From an uncultured Anaerotruncus sp. (GTDB taxonomy: Bacteria; Bacillota; Clostridia; Oscillospirales; Ruminococcaceae): DNA of 9,564 nucleotides. Within the stretch, counting starts at the first letter, position 1. Each line of letters starts with the position of its first letter. The position numbers and the translations under genes were made by a program. The stretch lies in NCBI GenBank assembly GCA_910586875.1, contig CAJUJI010000113.1:1-9564 (forward strand), read 5' to 3'. This document shows, piece after piece, positions 6,278-9,564 of the stretch. The notes beneath the pieces were generated by a model. The model saw only the letters and a list, made by a program, of their open reading frames with translations, made no database searches and had not been told where the DNA came from.

Positions 6278-6380
6278 ACCAATAAAATTCCTATATCGAA
6301 TTGGTTTTTCGATGAGACGGGGCGACGCAAAGCGGCGCCAGCACGCGAAGCGTGCGTATCACCGACTTTTCGTCGGTGAT
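6273..6380. repeat. Cluster of four tandem hairpins between merR-like gene and flavin reductase
   Basis: The 150-base gap is packed with inverted repeats. GAAAAACCAAT (6273-6283) pairs perfectly with ATTGGTTTTTC (6300-6310) across 16 bases. GGCGACGC (6321-6328) pairs with GCGGCGCC (6332-6339) with one mismatch and an AAA loop. GCACGC (6341-6346) pairs with GCGTGC (6350-6355). ATCACCGAC (6358-6366) pairs perfectly with GTCGGTGAT (6372-6380). The last three sit head to tail with loops of 3-5 bases, the look of a REP-like or other dispersed intergenic element. As RNA they would form a structured spacer between two genes. No open frame here is convincing, and I find no clear promoter for the downstream operon inside it. 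Confidence 0.6.
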
Positions 6381-6385
6381 TAGTA

Positions 6386-6748
6386 TCAAAGGTCGTGGCC
6401 GTCCTTGTTTTTCCGGATCTCATAGCGGAGGTAGTCCAGCCGGTCCAGCTGCTTTTCCCGGAAATGGATCTCATCCAAAGTGCTTTTCCGCTTTTCGCTG
6501 AGTATCTGCATTCGCTGCGTTTCGGTATCCCTTCCTTCCATCACCAGGCCCATGTAGGCTTCCACCTCCTGGGCGGTGAATCCCACATCATGGAGCGTCA
6601 TGATCAGGCTCAGCCGCTCTAAGTCTGTGTCGTCATACTGCCAATCCCCCATCACCTTTTTGACAGCCCCGCAGCCGCCCCAGCTTTCGTACTCCCGCAG
6701 AATTTTGATGGGGATGCCATATCGCTTGCTGGCTTCCTGGATCGTCAT
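6386..6748 (-). CDS. MerR family transcriptional regulator, small
   Basis: A 120-residue regulator. Residues 1-70 form the winged helix-turn-helix of the MerR family: MTIQEASKRYGIPIKILREYE is helix-turn-helix, GDWQYDDTDLERLSLI is the wing and following helix, and LHDVGFTAQEVEAYM is the usual third segment. Residues 75-115 are rich in charged residues with spaced leucines and fit the dimerising coiled coil. There is no metal- or ligand-binding domain after it, so what it senses is unclear. The start at 6748 is set by GGGAGG eight bases upstream; a longer open frame reaching 7096 is spurious. Lying directly ahead of the flavodoxin operon in the same direction, it is the best candidate for that operon's regulator. 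MerR proteins usually activate promoters with a long spacer, but I could not identify such a promoter here. Confidence 0.88.
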   Translation of the reverse strand: MTIQEASKRYGIPIKILREYESWGGCGAVKKVMGDWQYDDTDLERLSLIMTLHDVGFTAQEVEAYMGLVMEGRDTETQRMQILSEKRKSTLDEIHFREKQLDRLDYLRYEIRKNKDGHDL

Positions 6749-6774
6749 TCCCTCTACCTCCCACAAAAACAAAA

Positions 6775-6807
6775 AATATAGATGCTCCTTTTGGGAACAT
6801 CTATATT
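6775..6807 (-). terminator. Intrinsic terminator after intact LysR gene
   Basis: Ten perfectly paired bases (AATATAGATG against CATCTATATT), one mismatch and three more pairs close a short loop. Read on the minus strand the stem is followed at once by TTTTTTGTTTTT, the classic U-rich tail. It lies 33 bases after the LysR stop and just before the MerR ribosome binding site. Its upper end overlaps the -10 element proposed for the MerR gene, so it may also act in the MerR leader. Confidence 0.75.
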
Positions 6808-6833
6808 GTAAAATACGCCGGTGAAAAAGGGAA
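6805..6833 (-). promoter_or_regulatory. Candidate promoter for merR-like gene
   Basis: TACAAT (6805-6810) is a good -10 element. TTCCCT (6828-6833) is a weak -35 element at 17 bases. Transcription would begin within the terminator-like hairpin, so most of that hairpin would be in the MerR leader RNA, which could attenuate expression. The -10 is convincing by itself; the -35 is poor, as is common for activated promoters. Confidence 0.4.
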
Positions 6834-6839
6834 ATGCTT

Positions 6840-7730
6840 CTATTGTATTTCAGAAAATGCCTCCTCGGCATTTCTCGCCTCCTGAATGAACCGCTCCACC
6901 GCCTGGGAGGCCGCCACACTCTTTTTCCAGACCAGAACGACACCGTTCCGGACGGGAGGGGACAGAGGGACAAAGCACAGCTCGTCATACACGGTGGTCC
7001 CCAGGTCGAAGCAAAGGGCAGTCCCCACATGGTGCTTGACCATGATGGCAGCATTGATGAGCAGATTGTAGCAGGCGGCAACGGTGACCTGCTCAAAGCA
7101 GTTCCCGAACCAGCCGGCCAACTCCTCCCGCACTGCTCCCCGGACCGGCAGGAGCAGCGGCGTGTGGAGCAGGTCGGCGGGGCATATCTCCGCCTTCTCC
7201 GCCAGAGGGGAGTCTCTGCGGGTCAGAATCCCCCACCTCTCCCGGAGGGGGAACCGGATCATCTCGTATTTTTTCAGCTCCACCGGCTCGATGAGCAGCC
7301 CCAGGTCCAGCAGCCCCTTTTCGATCCGCTCCTTGATGTCATCAGCGGTGGCGCTGTAAACGCGGTACTGCACCAGAGGATACTTCTCCCGGAAAGCGAC
7401 CATCAGATCCGCCAGATGGGCCATTCCGCAGGTTTCCCCGCAGCCGATAGCGATCTCGCCGGTGAGGATCTCCTCCCGATGGGAAAGATCCTGCTCTGTT
7501 TTTTCGGCGAGCTCTACGATCTCCTGGGCCCGGCGTTTCAGAAGCATCCCGTCATCGGTGAGGAGGATATTGTGCTTGCTGCGCCGGAACAGCGTCACCC
7601 CCAATTCCTCCTCCAGCTGGATCAGCTGTCGGGAAAGGGTGGGCTGGGTGACATGGAGAAGCCCTGCGGCGCGGGTGATATTTTCTTCCCTGGCGACCAT
7701 CAGGAAATATTTCAAAACACGAAGTTCCAT
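6840..7730 (-). CDS. LysR family transcriptional regulator, intact
   Basis: A 296-residue, full-length LysR regulator. Residues 1-60 are the N-terminal winged helix-turn-helix: MELRVLKYFL, NITRAAGLLHVTQPTLSRQL, LEEELGVTLFRR and LLTDDG are all hallmark segments. A linker helix covers about 61-90, and residues 91-296 are the two-lobed periplasmic-binding-protein-like effector domain that would bind an unknown small ligand. The start at 7730 has AGGAGG nine bases upstream. The gene has its own candidate promoter and its own terminator, so it is a separate transcript. It is a paralogue of the truncated LysR at 7985-8524. Possible targets are the flavodoxin operon downstream, its own promoter, or the neighbouring decarboxylase gene; none can be chosen from sequence alone. 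Confidence 0.95.
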   Translation of the reverse strand: MELRVLKYFLMVAREENITRAAGLLHVTQPTLSRQLIQLEEELGVTLFRRSKHNILLTDDGMLLKRRAQEIVELAEKTEQDLSHREEILTGEIAIGCGETCGMAHLADLMVAFREKYPLVQYRVYSATADDIKERIEKGLLDLGLLIEPVELKKYEMIRFPLRERWGILTRRDSPLAEKAEICPADLLHTPLLLPVRGAVREELAGWFGNCFEQVTVAACYNLLINAAIMVKHHVGTALCFDLGTTVYDELCFVPLSPPVRNGVVLVWKKSVAASQAVERFIQEARNAEEAFSEIQ

Positions 7731-7754
7731 AGGGGTTCGCCTCCTTTGATGATT

Positions 7755-7788
7755 ATTTTACCATAGAACCATTTGGTTTCGCTATGGT
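7755..7788 (-). promoter_or_regulatory. Candidate extended -10 promoter and nested dyad of LysR gene
   Basis: On the minus strand TGG-TAAAAT (7755-7763) is an extended -10 element without a good -35. Immediately upstream and overlapping it, ACCATAG and CTATGGT (7760-7766, 7782-7788 on the plus strand) form a perfect dyad that encloses a second one, AACCA-TT-TGGTT. An ATAG-N15-CTAT dyad at this position is suited to autoregulation by a LysR protein. The predicted leader is very short (about 18 bases) yet still holds AGGAGG, so the exact start is uncertain. Confidence 0.35.
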
Positions 7789-7837
7789 TTTGTACAAGAA
7801 ATGCCTTTTGGTATTTTTGCAATGGCTTAAACAGGAA

Positions 7838-7868
7838 CTCCCGGATGCCAGCATGGGGCATCCGGGAG
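7838..7868 (-). terminator. Strong hairpin terminator after decarboxylase/LysR remnant transcript
   Basis: A perfect 12-base stem, CTCCCGGATGCC against GGCATCCGGGAG, with a 7-base loop. On the minus strand it is followed by TTCCTGTTT, a moderately T-rich tail; on the plus strand there is no T run. It lies 42 bases after the stop of the oxidoreductase remnant (7911), as expected for that gene's original terminator. The bases from 7789 to 7837 hold only a weak further hairpin (AAATGCC/GGTATTT, 7797-7815). Confidence 0.75.
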
Positions 7869-7910
7869 CGGAGGAGAAAATGAAGAAGCGTTTGCTGTTG
7901 CCCGCAATGG

Positions 7911-8000
7911 TTACAGTTTCAAGCCAACCGCCAAGCCATCCTCGGTGGCTCTGTTCGCAGGCCCGGCCTGCTTTGCGTCACCGATCACATAGACCTCTGC
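7911..8000 (-). pseudogene. C-terminal remnant of an FAD-dependent oxidoreductase
   Basis: The last 29 codons of a lost gene remain, in a different frame from the truncated LysR. They read AEVYVIGDAKQAGPANRATE followed by DGLAVGLKL and a TAA stop. The V-Y-x-I-G-D-A motif followed by an A-x-x-D/E-G-L helix is the final FAD-contacting segment of two-dinucleotide-domain flavoproteins, including NADH:flavin oxidoreductase/enoate reductase (FadH- or BaiCD-like) proteins. Everything upstream is missing: the frame is replaced by LysR sequence from about position 8000. The remnant keeps its stop and the terminator behind it. The exact family is uncertain with so few residues. Confidence 0.6.
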
Positions 8001-8524
8001 GGATGGTCCCGGCGCATCAGTACACCCCAGGTTTCTTTTTGGGCAAGCCGGACAAAATCGTACTTTTCAATATCCACCGGTTCAAGCAGAAGCCCTACAT
8101 CAACCAGGCCCCTGTCAAGGCGCTCTTTAATATCGTCGACCATCTCGTTATAGAGCCGGAAATGTACCAAAGGATATTTTTCTGAAAATTGTTTGATAAC
8201 TTCAGAAAGAAAGCGGCTGCCAATAGCTTCGGTAGCTCCTATGGATATGATGCCGCTGACCAGATCGCTTCGATCAACAAAGGCTCGCTCCGCTCTATCT
8301 GCCAGTTCCACGATCTCCTCTGCTCTTTGGCGAAAAAACAATCCATCGTCCGTTAAAGTGAAGCCTCTTTTTCCGCGCAGCAACAGTACAGTTCCCAATT
8401 CCTGCTCCAATTCTATCAGTTGACGGCTGAGGGCAGGCTGTGTTATGTACAGGATATTTGCGGCACGGGTGATATTGCCCTCATTGACCGCTGTTAAGAA
8501 ATAGCGAAGTGTACGAAGTTCCAT
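7985..8524 (-). pseudogene. LysR family regulator, truncated after residue 175
   Basis: As read, 179 residues against roughly 296 for the family. It aligns without a gap to the intact LysR neighbour from residue 1 to 175: the helix-turn-helix (NITRAANILYITQPALSRQL), the linker helix, and the first lobe of the effector domain (EKYPLVHFRLYNEMVDDIKERLDRGL). Homology stops at ...TWGVLMRRDHP; four foreign residues (QRSM) and a stop at 7985 follow, in sequence belonging to an oxidoreductase tail. The second effector lobe is lost, so ligand response is probably gone, though the DNA-binding part could still be made. The start at 8524 has AGGAG six bases upstream; an open extension to 8572 is not used. 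It follows the decarboxylase-family gene by 53 bases and is likely co-transcribed with it. Confidence 0.85.
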
Positions 8525-8577
8525 ATATCGCTCCTGTCCTTTTGAAGTTTTGCAGCAGGTGAGATACTCCAATAAAG

Positions 8578-9264
8578 CTACTTACAGGCTTCATTGACAC
8601 AGGCTAATACGTTCAGGGTTCGGGGATAGCCGAGATAAGGCAGACAAGTGGTAAGCGTCTCGATCAAGGTTTGCTTGGTGTTCCCCACAGACAGATTTGC
8701 CTTTGCATGGGCTTTCGCCTGGGGCTCGCAGCCGCCAATTGCGCAGATAACCGTAAAGGTGATAAGCTCCCGCATTTTCAGATCCAGCATCCCGCGGGTG
8801 TAATAATCCCCGAAACAGTTGGCGGAAAGGCAGTCCTGGATATGTTTGGTTTCCTCCGGCGCGGCATCCCGCATGGCATAGATGCTGTCGCCAAAGATCT
8901 TCACCTGCACCTGAAGCCCCTTTTCAAAACGGGTTTCCGGGGTGACCGTGCTTTGGTTCTCTCCTTCGGGGTCAATATTCTCTTCCAGAAGCGTATGGTT
9001 GACTGCTGTTAGAGCCTCCTTCACTCTGGGAAAACCGATATAAGGGGCGGTCTGATACAGGGCCTCCTTGATCTCGGTAACAGATACTCCGCTTTTCAGG
9101 GCATCTCGCACCGTATTCGGGAGCTCCTCCATGCTCTGTATTGCAGCCAGACAGGCCAAACGAATAAGGGCGCGGGTCTTGGCATCCCTAAGACCGTTGG
9201 CGGCGATCTGACCGGAAAGGAACTGCTCCTGTATCTCTAAAAATCCTTGGTCAACCTGTTTCAT
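8578..9264 (-). CDS. Carboxymuconolactone decarboxylase-family protein, two domains
   Basis: A 228-residue protein with two all-helical CMD repeats: residues about 15-95 (RALIRLACLAAIQSMEE, then VTEIKEALYQTAPYIGFPRV) and about 135-228 (MRELITFTVICAIGGCEPQ, then KQTLIETLTTCLPYLGYPRT). The family includes gamma-carboxymuconolactone decarboxylase and the alkylhydroperoxidase AhpD. In the second repeat E166, C179 and H186 sit near the AhpD catalytic positions, but the second cysteine of the C-x-x-C pair is a glutamine, so thiol peroxidase activity is doubtful. Many such two-repeat proteins in Clostridia are simply of unknown substrate. The start at 9264 is supported by AGGAGG eight bases upstream and a good promoter. 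Base composition here and in the truncated LysR appears more AT-rich than in the flavodoxin operon. Confidence 0.9.
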   Translation of the reverse strand: MKQVDQGFLEIQEQFLSGQIAANGLRDAKTRALIRLACLAAIQSMEELPNTVRDALKSGVSVTEIKEALYQTAPYIGFPRVKEALTAVNHTLLEENIDPEGENQSTVTPETRFEKGLQVQVKIFGDSIYAMRDAAPEETKHIQDCLSANCFGDYYTRGMLDLKMRELITFTVICAIGGCEPQAKAHAKANLSVGNTKQTLIETLTTCLPYLGYPRTLNVLACVNEACK

Positions 9265-9306
9265 TCTCTGATCCTCCTGTACTGTTTTTCTGCTTTGGGT
9301 AATATC

Positions 9307-9335
9307 AGTATAATCCTATCCTGGATACAGGGCAA
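9307..9335 (-). promoter_or_regulatory. Promoter of the carboxymuconolactone decarboxylase-family gene
   Basis: TTGCCC (9330-9335) and TATACT (9307-9312) are separated by exactly 17 bases on the minus strand, matching sigma-70/SigA consensus at 4/6 and 5/6 positions. The start point would be near 9300, leaving a 35-base leader with AGGAGG. A palindrome, TATCC-T-GGATA (9317-9327), lies in the spacer, where a regulator could bind. Confidence 0.6.
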
Positions 9336-9471
9336 ATGCTTATTCTTTATAATGAGAAATGCTTTTGGAGCATTGTTTATAGAACACCAACGAAATCATT
9401 TTCATTATTCTCTTATCGTAATCTTCTCCACCAATCACACAGTCACACTGCATATTGATTAAAAATGTATA

Positions 9472-9501
9472 TTGACAACAAGATATAGTATATGTTAAAC
9501 T
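9472..9501 (+). promoter_or_regulatory. Divergent plus-strand promoter
   Basis: A perfect -35 element TTGACA (9472-9477) is followed after 18 bases by TAAACT (9496-9501), a 4/6 match to the -10 consensus; TTAAAC one base earlier gives a 17-base spacer. The surrounding DNA is strongly AT-rich (ATATAGTATATG). Transcription would start near 9508 and leave the window. The rest of the gene-free stretch from 9336 to 9471 holds an ATGAAAATGATTT motif (minus strand, near 9390-9405) and a short hairpin near 9357-9374 but no gene I can support. Confidence 0.55.
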
Positions 9502-9507
9502 AAAAGA

Positions 9508-9564
9508 GCAAATTGTTGTTAGGCTATCCCCTCGTTTTGAGGGCGGTACCCAGGTAGAAGTTTT
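9508..9564 (+). other. Unidentified structured 5' leader running off the window
   Basis: Downstream of the plus-strand promoter there is no start codon with a ribosome binding site. CCCTC (9529-9533) and GAGGG (9539-9543) form a perfect 5-base stem, and the same GGG (9541-9543) could instead pair with CCC (9549-9551), so two exclusive folds are possible. I do not recognise it as a known riboswitch, T-box or structural RNA. The gene it precedes lies outside the window. Confidence 0.3.

Noticed and set aside
6252..6282. MerR-type promoter with 19-base spacer (TTGGTT to TACAGC) over the TTTTCATATGAAAA palindrome
   Set aside because: Attractive because the dyad lies in the spacer, but transcription would begin at about 6245, inside the Shine-Dalgarno sequence, leaving the first gene without a usable leader; the -10 is also poor.
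6311..6380. CRISPR array or tRNA gene in the hairpin cluster
   Set aside because: The stems differ from each other, there are no regular spacers, and there is no cloverleaf or CCA-type arrangement.
6247..6474. 75-codon minus-strand frame overlapping MerR and the hairpin cluster
   Set aside because: Out of frame with MerR, built on hairpin sequence, no ribosome binding site and no recognisable motif.
6749..7096. N-terminal extension of the MerR gene to 7096
   Set aside because: The extension runs through LysR coding sequence in another frame and through the terminator; the ATG at 6748 has a good ribosome binding site and the family's normal N-terminus.
7880..8185. Plus-strand frame with a GGAGG ahead of an ATG at 7880
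   Set aside because: The site looks good, but the protein (Arg/Pro/His-rich) shows no family resemblance and lies opposite the oxidoreductase remnant and LysR sequence.

Overview
The window looks like chromosome from a GC-rich Clostridia member, probably a gut Oscillospiraceae-type anaerobe (Flavonifractor or Lawsonibacter relatives). This is an inference from strong AGGAGG ribosome binding sites, LAAC-type lipoproteins with Ser/Pro/Glu linkers, a DUF4405 membrane protein and a high density of flavoproteins and LysR/MerR regulators. All genes I can support are on the minus strand, so transcription runs from right to left.

Right part (about 9564 to 7830): a carboxymuconolactone decarboxylase-family gene with a good promoter is followed by a LysR regulator cut off after residue 175. 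The LysR reading frame runs straight into the last 29 codons of a different gene, an FAD-dependent oxidoreductase tail, and a strong hairpin terminator follows. This is a deletion scar. To the right of the decarboxylase gene, a divergent plus-strand promoter (TTGACA) fires out of the window over an unidentified structured leader.

Middle (7730 to 6240): an intact LysR regulator, aligning without gaps to the truncated one over 175 residues, ends in an intrinsic terminator. A small MerR-type regulator follows, then a 150-base gap filled with back-to-back hairpins and palindromes.

Left part (6236 to 1): a compact run of seven genes, spaced 15 to 45 bases apart and almost certainly one operon. 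In order of transcription these are a flavin reductase/flavoredoxin-like protein, a flavodoxin lipoprotein with a long linker, a cytosolic flavodoxin, a MATE transporter, a lipoprotein fusing a formylglycine-generating-enzyme-like (FGE) domain to a third flavodoxin domain (broken by a one-base frameshift), a YajO-type aldo/keto reductase, and a DUF4405 membrane protein that leaves the window.

Taken together the operon looks like a flavin-based redox module with components in the cytosol, in the membrane and, unusually, on the outer face of the cell. The two predicted exported flavodoxins plus the histidine-rich membrane protein are the most interesting feature. A role in moving electrons across the membrane is a hypothesis, not something the sequence proves.
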